In this document: in pieces, positions 18,938-28,300 of the stretch | Numbering within the stretch: the first letter of the stretch is position 1 | How the letters are laid out: the number at the start of each line of letters is the position of its first letter | From: Isochrysis galbana | Lineage: Eukaryota > Haptophyta > Isochrysidales > Isochrysidaceae | NCBI GenBank assembly: GCA_018136815.1 | Contig: CM030938.1 | Span: forward strand, 62,001-126,000 | Direction: 5' to 3' | DNA: 64,000 bases | Notes under the pieces: model-generated | Database searches by the model: none | Told to the model about the DNA's origin: nothing | Seen by the model: only the letters and a program-made list of their open reading frames with translations | Translations under genes and position numbers: made by a program

Positions 18938-20310
18938 GCCACCCGCAGCGCTCCTCTCCCTCTCTCGAGGGGTCGTCCCCCCCCCCCTCTCCCCCTCCGC
19001 CCTCGAGGCGCTTCCACCGCCCGGGGGTCGTGATTAGATGATGGGGAGGGCTCGAGCTTGCAGATTGATGATGGGAGCGAGATCCGCCCTCTCATCAGCA
19101 GGCGCAACCTCTCTCATCACTTCGCCAACGTCGCCGAAGGAGAGAGCCGCGCCGGCAAAGCCGCGGATGCCGCTTCCCGCCAAACGCCGCCCGTATGGCC
19201 AGGATTGGGGGGGGGGGGAGGCGCCCCCTTCCCCCCCGCCCCCCCGCCCCTCGGCGGCCGCGCGCCACCCCAGCAGGGGGGGGGGGGCGTTTGCACTGAT
19301 GAAAAACTCGCCGCGAGAGAGAGATCCGCCGCGACGAACACCTTCCTCTCTCTCTCTCGCGCGCGCGCGGGAGAGAGAGAGAGAGGGAGCAGATGCGCGC
19401 CCCCGCCACGCCTCGTGATTCGTGATGGAATGAATCCGCGATGGAAGAGCAAGGTCTCCGGCCCCTTCCCCCCCCCCCCCCCAACCAATCTTTCTACGGA
19501 CCTCAAGGCATTTGGCCCACCCACCAGACAGAGATGCCCCCGCCTCCCCCCCCCCCCCCCCCCCTCCCTCCCCCCGACGGCGATCCCCGCCCCTCTTCCC
19601 TCACACGCCCCCCTCATCGGCTGCTTCGCTAACACTGGCGAGGTCTCGGGTGGCGGACCAGCTGCGTTCTCGCTTGATCTCATCCACGAATCTCCGCGGA
19701 CAATCAAGGCAAAGAGCAGACTTCAGAGGGCTGATCCACGCCTCCTGATGACAGCGCATCCGCATCTCGATGAGCATCTCGCACCAACCTTCCGAACAGT
19801 TCAGAGTCTGAGATCCCCTGAATCTGAGTCGCCTGACGGCACCTCGAGAAAAAAAATCTGACGATTCTACTACAGCTATGGAGGTCCCATCACACTCCGG
19901 GTGAGGCGAGAAGCGTTCAATCGTTCAATCGCCATCACCCACAGATGGAAAAGCGTTCAATCGCCACCAGCCTAAAAAAAACTTCTTAATATTCTCGCCG
20001 CGCGCGCGACTACGCACCCTTATTGTGCTGCCACGCCCGCTACTCTCATCTCCCCTCCACCTGCCTTGCGGCTCGTCCCTCGTGCACTACCTAGGGGCTG
20101 GGTGTTTGGGGTTTCCTGTAGCAGGCGGTGTGTTCCGATCCCCGATAGGTTGTCCACTCCTTCCTCTTGCGCCATCGGGCTATCGGTTTCCATGTTTCCT
20201 TGTTGAGTCCGTGAGGTGGGCGGTCAAATCGCGGGGAGTTTTGAGGGCGGGGGGCAGGTAGGCGGGTGAGACGTGGGACGCGGCTTTGTGTTGTGCGCGG
20301 TTAGGCGAGT
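18938..20310. other. Intergenic: poly-C/poly-G and GA tracts, repeats
   Basis: No gene. Long C and G homopolymer runs at about 18979-18992, 19208, 19276, 19469 and 19550, and a (GA)n/(GC)n patch at 19338-19390. At 19905-19962 there are copies of a GCGTTCAATCGCCA unit shared (inverted) with the minisatellite at 41478-41640. At 19976-20085 a minus-strand copy of the promoter-like T-tract block. Confidence 0.5.
19976..20085 (-). promoter_or_regulatory. Recurrent promoter-like block, copy 2
   Basis: On the minus strand: GTGCACGAGGGACGAGCCGC, then GCGGCGAGAATATTAAGAAG and T8. Same order and spacing as copies near 2.6 and 28.9 kb. No gene follows in the downstream (minus) direction within 300 bp. 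Confidence 0.4.
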
Positions 20311-20655
20311 CTATCCATTATGCGGAGCGCTTGCGCTACCGACCGCGGTCAGGTTCATGCCCAGCGTTATCGTGCCTTCGTCGTTGATCGTAAAGACGGG
20401 GGCGCATAGCTCTCGCGGGGTCTTGATCTTGGGTTTTCTTCCCTGGGAGGCTTTTCTGGTGGGTGCGGCCGAGGGTCTCTCGGGGGGTACGAGGCCTCTG
20501 GCGAGTACTGTGAATCTGCTCAGGGTCTTTTCGATGACCGGCACGTGGTGGAAGGTATAGTTGTCAAATTCTGCTTTGTAGAAGTCACCTATTATGTACC
20601 TCCATGCTATGAGGTAGAGAAGAGGGTGCAACTCGAGGTTCCTTTTTTTTGTCAC
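20311..20655 (-). mobile_element. LINE C-terminal fragment (diverged subfamily)
   Basis: Minus-strand frame with LLYLIAWRYIIGDFYKAEFD, VLARGLVPPERP and the KASQGRKPKIK motif, clearly homologous to the end of the LINE at 0.7-2.4 kb but more diverged, so a separate subfamily. It ends with a stop at 20311. It is joined at its 5' side (about 20640) to the 3' flank of small-membrane-protein copy C. Confidence 0.75.
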
Positions 20656-20756
20656 GCCCCTCCCGGCTTTTTAGGTATATAATTTCTACTGACCCCTAAC
20701 TTCGCCCCTAACTCGGGGGTTGACCGCGCGCAGACAAACATAAACACGGGGACCCA

Positions 20757-21078
20757 TCAAGCGGAAGACGTCTTGTGTTTCGTTTGTGCCTCCCGTTTCA
20801 ATATCGCCTCCGCAGCGAAGGTCAGTTTCATTTTCTCCGTCTTGTAAAAGCGAAAATACTTTGTCTTCCACAGTACCAAGAGGAGAAGAATTAACAGCGC
20901 GAAGACCACCCCGACCGCGATCCCGACCCTTGTGAGGCCATCCTTCGACGCGATGACTGCTGCGAATGAAGCACTAACGAGAAACCAAAAGGTGATGCCA
21001 CCCAACCAAGAGACTGATCAAGGGGACGACGTCGTAGGGACCATCGTCGAAAAAGCTATCACGGGCGTAGACCCACAT
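20757..21078 (-). pseudogene. Small two-TM membrane protein (copy C), frameshifted
   Basis: Reading from the ATG at 21078 gives MWVYARDSFFDDGPYDVVPL, then ISLLVGW, at which point the frame breaks. Continuing one frame over from about 21005 gives ITFWFLVSASFAAVIASKDG, a second helix (VGIAVGVVFALLILLLLVLW) and the basic tail ending KHKTSSA. The two frames together align with intact copy D at 21236: M(W/L)VY, ...GW, two membrane segments, then a (K/R)LSKTDKM/FYKTEKM tail. So this copy carries one small indel. Function unknown; about 105 aa, two TM helices with a short loop. It lies head-to-head with copy D. Confidence 0.6.
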
Positions 21079-21235
21079 CTTACAGTATGCAAAGTACAAT
21101 TTTTTTTTGAGATTGTGTCATTGACGGGGGCGCCCTCGCCTCCCTCCTAGTTTGCGCCTCAACTTGGCCCCTAACTCGGACACGCTTCCTCGAGCGTGAA
21201 TACCTTTTTTTCTTGCATAACAATAAGGGAACGTC

Positions 21236-21497
21236 ATGTTGGTATACATACACTATAAGCGTGGTGAATATGAGGTGGAGGAACTAAAGAAATTAATAGC
21301 TCCCATTATTGGCTGGTCCTTATTGATTATCGTGCCATCAATCGTAATTGCATTCGGGGCGATGGAAGTTAAAGGAATCGGAGTTGGAGCTGGAGTGGGA
21401 GTCGCACTGACCCTGCTGCTTTACTTTCTATTGTGGAAATTTAAGGTGTGGCGCCTTTCCAAAACAGACAAGATGCTGCTCACCGACGAAGCGCGTG
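21236..21497 (+). pseudogene. Small two-TM membrane protein (copy D), 3'-truncated
   Basis: AT-richer than its surroundings. Starts MLVYIHYKRGEYEVEELKKL, followed by a first helix (APIIGWSLLIIVPSIVIAFG), a second helix (GVGAGVGVALTLLLYFLLWK) and a basic RLSKTDKMLLTDEA tail. After about 21497 it runs straight into an inverted LINE fragment, so the natural C-terminus is lost. It diverges from copy C and faces away from it across 157 bp that contain the shared GGCCCCTAACTCGG word. Function unknown; the size, two helices and composition would suit a viral or mobile-element membrane protein. Confidence 0.55.
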
Positions 21498-21772
21498 GAG
21501 GAAAGTCTCAGGGAGGTGTTCTACGTACCGCGCGCACTCTTCTTGAGTGTAGGGTTCGGTAAATTTGGCGTCTTTATAGACGTTGTGCACGACATGTGTG
21601 TGCAAAGATTCCCATAGGCTGACCCACGCGGTTCGGGTGATCGGCGGGGGGTCGTGGCAGTTGTGCCATAGCGGCTGCGAGAGCGCTCCTTCCCTAGAGA
21701 GGAGCGAGCGGTTTATCTTCAGTGCCCTGAAGTTTGTTAGGGCATCTTTCCAGAATGTCGGCAGCGCCAAGT
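21497..21772 (-). mobile_element. LINE internal fragment
   Basis: Minus-strand frame LALPTFWKDALTNFRALKIN ... TPYTQEECARYVEHLPETF aligns with ALPVFWKEAIANFRKLDIQP ... YSKDECSAYLEHLPDTF of the LINE at 0.7-2.4 kb. Bounded at 21772 by a plus-oriented copy of the presumed LINE 3' end (GTCGCGTTCCGTCAAAAGAG) and at 21497 by the small membrane gene. Confidence 0.75.
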
Positions 21773-22018
21773 CGCGTTCCGTCAAAAGAGGGCCAGGCTA
21801 TTTGTTTTCTTTTTGGTTATTATTATTACAATTACAAAGTACAAAGCTAATCACGCTCCCCCACTCCCAACACCCCCAGCTACGCGGGCTGAGTTTTCAT
21901 CTTCTTTGTCTTTTTCTCACATCCCTCTTCCTCGTCGTTCTGCTGGCAGGCGACGATATCGCTTGGCTGATCTTGGGTACTTTACGTAAATGTGGGCCTT
22001 AGGGGTACGTATAGGGAA
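21773..22018. other. LINE 3'-end motif and AT-rich tail
   Basis: AAGTCGCGTTCCGTCAAAAG at about 21772, then GGGCCAGG and a TTATTATTATTACAATTAC tail, matching (inverted) 23580-23850 and 55186-55215. A TACTTTACGTAAATGTGG word at about 21978 resembles the centre of the palindrome that follows. Confidence 0.5.
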
Positions 22019-22302
22019 AAAGTTGGCATGCGCACGCACGGCGCCCCCGCGGGGGGCCGATGCACATCGCGCCGTGCCCACGCACGGCGTGCACAATGTG
22101 ATTGCAAGTCATCACACGTGCTGTGCAAAGAAACATCTCTTATATGGCTACTTTACGTAAACCACATTAACGTAAAGTAGCCATATACGAGATGTTTCGT
22201 TTGCGCAGCACGTGTGATTACTTGCAATCATTGTGCACGCCGTGCGTATGCACATCGGCTCCCCCCCCCCCGCGGGGCGCCGTGCGTGCGCATAGCAACT
22301 TC
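22019..22302. repeat. Long imperfect palindrome (about 140-bp arms)
   Basis: Left arm 22019-22160 and right arm 22170-22302 are near-complete inverted copies around a loop of about 10 bases (AACCACATTA). Paired blocks include GTTGGCATGCGCACGCACGG with its complement at the far end, GGCGTGCACAATG, CACACGTGCTG and TATATGGCTACTTTACGT. A few single-base differences and indels interrupt the stem. This is a foldback/MITE-like structure, or a template for a long hairpin RNA. No coding frame is supported. Confidence 0.75.
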
Positions 22303-22599
22303 CAGGAAGGTGCACGCCGTGCGTTCACTCTTTCCGCGGGGGGACTCTGGACGCAGAGGCGGTCGGGAACCGTGGGGGCACCCCCCTGGGACCGGGGAAT
22401 ATATTACCGTATACTGCGAAAACACTAACGTAAACAACCGATAGGTCTTGGGGTCTCTCCCCTCCCCCCGGGTCCCCTCCCCCGGGTCCCCTCCTCCCCC
22501 TCTCATCGACCTACCAGAGAGAGACGGCTACTACTGCCTGCCTCCCTCCTCCCTCCTCGCTCACCCTCCAGCTCTCTCCTCGCCCTCGTCTTCCTCACG

Positions 22600-23567
22600 A
22601 TGGTGGCGACTCGGCGCGCATCGGTACGGTCCTCCGTCCTCTCCTCTCGTGCTCCTGCTCGCTGGTTTCGTTCGACTCGCTCGACACAGCCACCTGTCGA
22701 CTGGACGCCGAGCGCAAGCGCTGCTCGCACGACTCGTTCCTCTTCCTGCTCCAAGGGCGCGGCGGAGGAGGCGGATCCTGTTCGCGTTCCTGATGCCGAG
22801 GAGGAGGCCCTTTCCCCGACCGATGAGGCCACCACCACCACCACCGACGAGGACTCCGGGCCTGTGGGAGGAGAAGAGGAGAACGAGGACTGTGCGTCGG
22901 ACGCTCCAGGTCTTCTTGTTCCCATCGCGCGGGTTGCGGATGTCGAGGAGCCAGCCGAGTCGATGGAGGAGGTCGAGACCGCCCACGCGCTCGCTCTCGC
23001 CGATGAGAAGGAAGCCGAGGAAGAGGACGAGAAGGCGGAGAAGGCGGAGAATGAGAAGACGGCTGCGTCCGACGCACCAGTCGGAGAAGTCTTCACTCGG
23101 TTCGAAGAGGCCACGCAGCTGGAAGAGGAGGCGACGGCGGATCCGTCACGGAAGGGAAGAATGCACACATTGAGCATGCGCAAAACGCACAAGCGGAAGC
23201 AAACGCAGGGGGGAAGACGGAAGATGGAGAGGGCACCAGCAGCTTACGCATCGGCCCACAACACGACGATGAGTTTGGTCATGGGCTGTGCTTCAGCTTG
23301 CAGGACACTGTCACACAAGATTCTGACGACCTAACCGATGCACACGAATATCTTGTCTGGCGCGAAACCCTCACACGATTGGCAGAAGCTCATGGCCTTG
23401 TCCCGATTGCCATTGAATCAATGTACAGAGCGGTAGGCAAAATGCGCGGCAAGGACGGGCGTGGAGGCCAATCACTGCCAGTTCTGAGTGAGAAAGAGGC
23501 GCAAGTTGCGCAACTCTACTTCTCGTTCGCCTTTCGCAAGCAAGCTGGACGCACCTTCTGGAGTTGA
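22600..23567 (+). CDS. Acidic protein ending in cap N7-methyltransferase-like region (partial)
   Basis: Two pieces may belong together. From 22600 a frame (MVATRRASVRSSVL) runs into a strongly acidic, low-complexity stretch (EEADPVRVPDAEEEALSP ... EKEAEEEDEKAEKAENEK). From about 23262, one frame over, the sequence reads DDEFGHGLCFSLQDTV, DAHEYLVWRETLTRLAEAHG, then LSEKEAQVAQLYFSFAFRK. That matches the final third of mRNA cap guanine-N7 methyltransferases (a Y/F-x-F-x-L-x-D-A/TV block, EYLV...LA...GL, and an LY..F.FRK end). The SAM-binding core is missing, so this is a gene remnant or an unresolved multi-exon gene. The frame change near 23.2 kb could be an intron or decay. The stop is at 23565-23567. 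Confidence 0.4.
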
Positions 23568-23579
23568 GGTTGTCGAAAA

Positions 23580-23820
23580 CTGGAGCTGACTGGTTGTAAT
23601 TGTAATAATAGATCAAAAAGAAAACAAATAAGACAATAATATGAGAACACTTTGTAATTGTAACAATAGACCAAAAAGAAAACCAAATAACCTTGCAATA
23701 ATAATATTGGGCCTTGTAAGTGTTCAGACTGAAAAGAAAACAACAAAAAGAAAACCAAATAACCTTGCAATAATAATAGTGGGCCTTGTAATTGTACAGA
23801 CTGAAAAGAAAACAAATAAC
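23580..23820 (-). repeat. AT-rich tandem tail of a LINE copy
   Basis: Two to three units of about 75-85 bp built from AAAAAGAAAACCAAATAACC, TTGCAATAATAATA and GGGCCTTGTAA(T/G)TGT. On the minus strand these follow the LINE 3' end motif at 23818-23845 and probably are its variable tail. Confidence 0.55.
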
Positions 23821-24483
23821 CTGGCCCTCTTTTGACGGAACGCGACTTTGCTGAGTGACCTGTTTATCATATATTTTCGTTTCAGGGTTCAGGTTTTCCT
23901 GCGTGCTGCGATGTTAGTCGTAGGTGACTTATACTGATCAATCGCACTTCCAGGTGGTCTATTAATACAGGGCGACACATCGTGTTATGCGAGCTTCTCG
24001 GCAAGACCACAAGTGCTTTCGCTACTAGGCTAGTGTTTTCGCTCAGTTGTAGTCTACCTTTTTCGTCTTCGATAAATACGGGGGCGCTGAGTTCTAGTAG
24101 TGGTTTCTTGAGTTTGGGCTTCCTCCCCTGCGCGGCTTTATTTGTGCGCATGGAGTGGTGTGTTTTTGGCGGGGCGAGGCCCCTAACTAACCAAGGTGAC
24201 AAACCTCGTTAGCGTAGATTCTAAGATCGGTATGTAGTGGTACTCGTGTGACTCGAATTCGACTCTATAGAAATCTCTTAGTATGTATTTCCACGCTATC
24301 ACGTACAGCGCTTTTAGGCTTTCTGGCGTGTTTGCACCGGGGTATGCGAACAATCTATCCTTCGTCTTCTGCATCCATGACCTTCCGGGGGAGGGGGTGT
24401 GGGTGTAGTTATTAAGGGCGGGGCCCGAAGGAGAGGTGGGGAGCGGCGGCGCGCTCCATGGCGACCAACTATAAAGTTAGTTG
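23818..24483 (-). mobile_element. LINE copy with 5' head joined to C-terminus and 3' end
   Basis: On the minus strand the element opens at 24483 with the hairpin CAACTAACTTTATAGTTG, then an ATG (24459) coding MERAAAPHLSF. After only about 64 bp it jumps to the LINE C-terminus (TPSPGRSWMQKTKDRLFAYP ... RGLAPPKTHH ... KAAQGRKPKLKK) and finishes with the 3'-end motif GTCGCGTTCCGTCAAAAGAG at about 23845. So both ends are kept and the whole middle is deleted. A 4-bp duplication (TTAGTTAG) near 24190 also breaks the frame. The identical 64-bp head is present at 44907-44971. Confidence 0.7.
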
Positions 24484-25616
24484 TGGTGGCGGGATAGAGG
24501 TTGTGTATACCGTGTCTGTTCTACGCTGTAACCCTGACTCTTCAGAAATTTTTGCTTTAGCTTTAGCTCGCCTATGCATAGCTCATGCAAGCTAGCGCAG
24601 GGCTAGAGCTAGGCTTCTAATAGCGCGCTAGGCGGCGCTTCTTGCTTCTGCAGTAGCGTGAAGCTTCTTTGTTCGAAAATTTCTTTCATCATCAACGCGA
24701 GAGCAAAAAGAAACCGACATCGCCGGTCATCGCATATTGCACTCTCCGCCTGACTACAGTGCGCGCTCTTGCATGCACCAAACAAAGCGAGCAGCCCAAC
24801 AACTTGGCATTCGGTGACACGTAGACACAGCATAAACGTAGAGAGTGGAGAGTGGACAAAGGCGACATAAACATGGTAACGGCGCCCGAAGGATATATTA
24901 ATACAATTCACATTTCAAGCACAGAGAGTAGCAGTAGTAGTCTCGTCGTCTCGATCGAGAGGGGCGTGACGCAACTTCTGACCAAGGCCCGAGAGAAACC
25001 CATCTGCCGCGCATCGAGACGGGGCTGCTAGTAGTGATGGGGAGACCGCGCATTGGCCCCGCGCGACCACATGAATACAGAGCACAAACAAGAGGCGCCA
25101 ACAAGGTACAACGAGCAAGGGAGGGGACGGATCAGAATACAGTTTGGTGCTCGTCTCCCATGATGCTGCCTCACTCGAGCCAGTCGAGCGAGCCCGGTAC
25201 CATCGCGTGTGGCACACCATCTGTACGCACGTACGCACAGGCGTCGTCAACAGAGCAACATAATGTGTCCACCTTGTCTACGCAATGCGTGAGGTTTCCC
25301 CCCCTCATCATATCACAAACGCAAACAGGCAGCTGCGGGATCCAGGGTTCAGAGCATCACAGGCAGCTGCGGCTTCCCGCTGAAGAGCTAGAGTAATGGT
25401 CGGCATGAGGCGGCCGCTAAGTCAAGTATCGGCGCGAGGCGCAGCTCCCCTCCTTCGACCAGGTCATCGCAGTCTAGGGCTGGATTGCGCACGAATTTGC
25501 CGGGCGCGCCGGCGGTGTACGCCGACAGCCCACGGTGTGGACGCATCCGCCCCTCGCCTGTGCCCTCGCGTGTAAGGGTTTGCGCGAGCGCAAGGGCGGT
25601 GGTCGCAGCGGTTTGC
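24484..25616. other. Intergenic, nothing recognised
   Basis: No gene or repeat family identified with confidence. Short GCTTTAGCTTTAGCTCGCC-type and AGCTAGCGC-type words repeat at 24550-24610. The last part (25300-25616) is the 3' side of the GH1 gene and contains two GGCAGCTGCGG copies. Confidence 0.4.
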
Positions 25617-27332
25617 TCACGCGAGGGGCTTATCGATCTCGTCATTGTAAAGCTTACTCTGGACCTCGGCCTTGACGGCCTCAACGGCCGATTCGTCCTC
25701 GGCCGAGCCGATGCCATGCTGCGACATGGCGCGTCGGAAGACCGCCTGCAGCATGGCGTATGGCACATGGCGCTTGGTGCGCGTCTGTGTCTCAAAGCAA
25801 TTGTGCAGCAGGCCAAAGCGCGGGCGGAAGCCCTCGGCCCACTCGAAGTTGTCGAGCAACGTCCAGATCACGTATCCGCGGACGTCGACACCCTTGGAGA
25901 TGAGCGAATAGCACGCCTCCAGGCAGGCCGACAGGTAGCGCGTGCGCCGGAAGCATGTCTCCTTGCCCGACTTGGCACACTCTTCGGCATCGGCAATGCC
26001 CGACTCGGTGATGATGATCGGCGTCTTGTAGCGGTCCCACAGCGCCTGCACGAGACGCTCGAGCGAAGAGGGCGTGACGTCCCAGCCCATGTCTGATTTC
26101 TCGAAGCCAGGCATCATGGCGGCGCGTAGGATGACGCCGAAGGGGAGCGAAAGGTACAGGTCTGAGACTGAGGCGGGGCCGGTGGCGCCGGACGAGAGGT
26201 CGAAGCTGACCATCGAACGGTAGTAGTGGTTGACGCCGAGCGCGTCGACGCTGCCCTTGAGGGCGCGCAGGTCGTCGCCCCAACCACAAGCGCGCGCGAG
26301 CAGGCCGAATGGGAGTGGAAAGTTGGGAAAGCGACCGCCGAGGAGCGCGTCCGGGATGACGAAGTTGTACACCATGTTGAGGACGAGTACGGTCAGGTTG
26401 GTGATGGGCGACCACGAGTCGGTATAGAACCAGATGTGGTTGAGAGCCATCATCACGACAGGCTGACGGTCAAGGGTGGCGGAGGCGGCGCGGATCGCCG
26501 CGCTCGCGAGCCGGTGCCCGAGCAGCATGTTGCGCACCACCGCGCACAGCGTGAGCACCTGATCGCGCTTGCCTGGTGGGTGGACACCAGCAATCCAGCC
26601 GCACACGGCATAGCCATTCATCTCGTTGGTAGTGCACCAGTATGTGACATGCGGGGCGAGGCGCGCGGTGACGAGCTCGGCGAAGCGGGCGAACTGCGCC
26701 ACGTTCTCGCGCTTCTCCCAGCCACCCTTCTCATCCCACCACTTCGGCTCCGTGAAGTGGTGCAGTGTGACCATTGGCTCAATGCCCGAGTCGCGCAGCA
26801 GCACGCACCACGAGGCGTACCGCTCGAGCGCCGAGAGGTCAAACTCGCCCTCGCGCGGCTCGATGCGACTCCATTCAACCGAGAATCGGTAACTTTTGAG
26901 GCCAAGGTCGCGCATGTGTTCCACATCCTCCTCGAAACGGTCCCACATATCGCACGCGAGTCCGGCACCCTTGCCTCCGATGACGGTCGGCTCTCCATCA
27001 GCGCGCAGCCCGCGCTGCTCCCACGCGTGCCAGTTGCAGTTGTCAAGTCCACCCTCGACCTGATAGGCTGCGGTGGCCGATCCGAATAGGAACCCCTTCG
27101 GAAAGTGCAGGCGCTTTGCCCTGCAGACTGCCTCGTCTGCCGTGTCCGCCATCCGCTCGTCCACGATCAGCCCACTCGAGGGATCCACCTTGGTGGGGAG
27201 CGGCTCGTAGAGGAGGAAGAGGCGCCGGAGGAAGAGGATGAACGCGCGGAGCAGCTGGAGCAGACTTCTTGGCGCCGCCGGCGCAGGAGGAGGCGGGGGC
27301 GACTCGAGCGCCAGGTTGGCGGCGAGGCACAT
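25617..27332 (-). CDS. Glycoside hydrolase family 1 beta-glucosidase, N-terminal membrane anchor
   Basis: 571 aa, one exon. The GH1 barrel starts near residue 86 (FPKGFLFGSATAAYQVEGG). The acid/base Glu is in WCTTNEMNGY and the nucleophile Glu in IIITESGIAD; both are present and correctly spaced. Other family marks are FSVEWSRIEP, VTLHHFTEPKWW, LGVNHYYRS and IWTLLDNFEW...FGL. The first 60 residues include a hydrophobic segment (LLQLLRAFILFLRRLFLLYE) that would anchor the enzyme at a membrane, probably ER/Golgi or cell surface. Expected activity is hydrolysis of beta-linked glucosides or related glycosides; the aglycone cannot be told. The start at 27332 (MCLAANLAL) is chosen because everything upstream is a (GA)n tract on the coding strand and not protein-like. 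Divergent from nothing; intergenic repeats follow. Confidence 0.92.
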   Translation of the reverse strand: MCLAANLALESPPPPPAPAAPRSLLQLLRAFILFLRRLFLLYEPLPTKVDPSSGLIVDERMADTADEAVCRAKRLHFPKGFLFGSATAAYQVEGGLDNCNWHAWEQRGLRADGEPTVIGGKGAGLACDMWDRFEEDVEHMRDLGLKSYRFSVEWSRIEPREGEFDLSALERYASWCVLLRDSGIEPMVTLHHFTEPKWWDEKGGWEKRENVAQFARFAELVTARLAPHVTYWCTTNEMNGYAVCGWIAGVHPPGKRDQVLTLCAVVRNMLLGHRLASAAIRAASATLDRQPVVMMALNHIWFYTDSWSPITNLTVLVLNMVYNFVIPDALLGGRFPNFPLPFGLLARACGWGDDLRALKGSVDALGVNHYYRSMVSFDLSSGATGPASVSDLYLSLPFGVILRAAMMPGFEKSDMGWDVTPSSLERLVQALWDRYKTPIIITESGIADAEECAKSGKETCFRRTRYLSACLEACYSLISKGVDVRGYVIWTLLDNFEWAEGFRPRFGLLHNCFETQTRTKRHVPYAMLQAVFRRAMSQHGIGSAEDESAVEAVKAEVQSKLYNDEIDKPLA

Positions 27333-28254
27333 GGCGGCGCTCTCTCTCTCTCTCTCTCTCTCCCTCCCTCTCTCCCCTCCCTCCCTCTCTCTCTCTCTCT
27401 TCTCCCTCTCTCCCCCTCTCTCTCCCTCCCTCCCTCCCTCCCTCTGTGGGGAGTGCGGGGGGGGGGGTGCAGGGGGGTGCGGGGAAGGGAAGCTCGCGGT
27501 TTCGTAACGTACACTCGGGAGTAGAAGAATGTTTTGGGGGGTGCGCAGCTGCCCCCGAGGTTCGCTTCCTCTCCCTCCCTCTTCTCTTCTCTCGCTCCCT
27601 TCTCTTGCTCTCTCCTCTCTCCCTTTCTCCTGTACTGGGAACAGGGAGCCAGAGAGAGCGAGAGAGAGAGAGAGCCAGGAGGAAGAGAGCGAGGGAGAGA
27701 GGGGGGCGCTGATTGGGTGGGAGACGAGACAGCGCCGCGCGCCGACGGAGAGAAGAAGGGGGAGGGGGGAAGGGAAGGGGAAGGGGAAGGGGGAGGGGGA
27801 GGGAGAGAGGGGGAGGGGGAGAGGGGGAGGGGGAGGGGGGGCGCTCGCTCTCCGTGCGTGCGCGGGGGGGGGGGGGAGGGGGAGCCTCGATCGCCGTGCC
27901 AACCGGAGGAGAGGAGAGAGAGAGAGTGGAGAGGGGGGGGGGGGGGGCTCCCACCCAGCCCTCCTCTCTTACACCCCCTCTCACGATCTCCTCCTCTCGA
28001 TTCTTTTCGACGTCCCTTCTCTTCCGTCGGCCGCTCCACGTCGACACCTGGCCGAATGCTTCCGATGACAGCCGCGTCGGTGGCGCGTCCGTCGATGCTC
28101 TTGGCTTTCGTTGCTCGTCTTCGACGGCGAACACAAGACGCGAGAGGAGGGCTTGATGGAGCTTACTAGGAGTACTGCTACGGTCTAGCTGTTGTACCGC
28201 TCGCACTCAAGCGCTCCTCCACTTTTCCCGGGGAACGAAGGTGTGGTAGCATAG
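27333..28254. other. GH1 5' flank: long GA-rich and G-rich simple repeats
   Basis: (CT)n, (CCCT)n and G-rich runs on the plus strand, so GA/AG-rich on the GH1 coding strand, from 27340 to about 27950. Several long overlapping ORFs exist only because the repeat lacks stops; none has a domain. Contains the GH1 promoter by position. Confidence 0.6.
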
Positions 28255-28300
28255 CACGTTGCAAGGCCACGAGCGAGGCGAGAACATTAAAAGTTTTTTT
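28255..28300 (+). promoter_or_regulatory. Recurrent promoter-like block, copy 3
   Basis: CCACGAGCGAGGCGAGAACA followed by TTAAAAG and T8. Preceded by GTGGTAGCATAGCACGTTGC. No recognisable gene follows; the downstream stretch to 28.9 kb is GC-rich without a domain. Confidence 0.4.

Noticed and set aside
26226-27089. 287-aa plus-strand ORF inside the GH1 gene
   Set aside because: Antisense shadow of a strongly supported GH1 coding sequence.
27043-28206. Long overlapping ORFs on both strands in the GA/CT-rich GH1 flank
   Set aside because: They exist because the simple repeats lack stop codons; composition is Arg/Glu or Ser/Pro only, with no domain.
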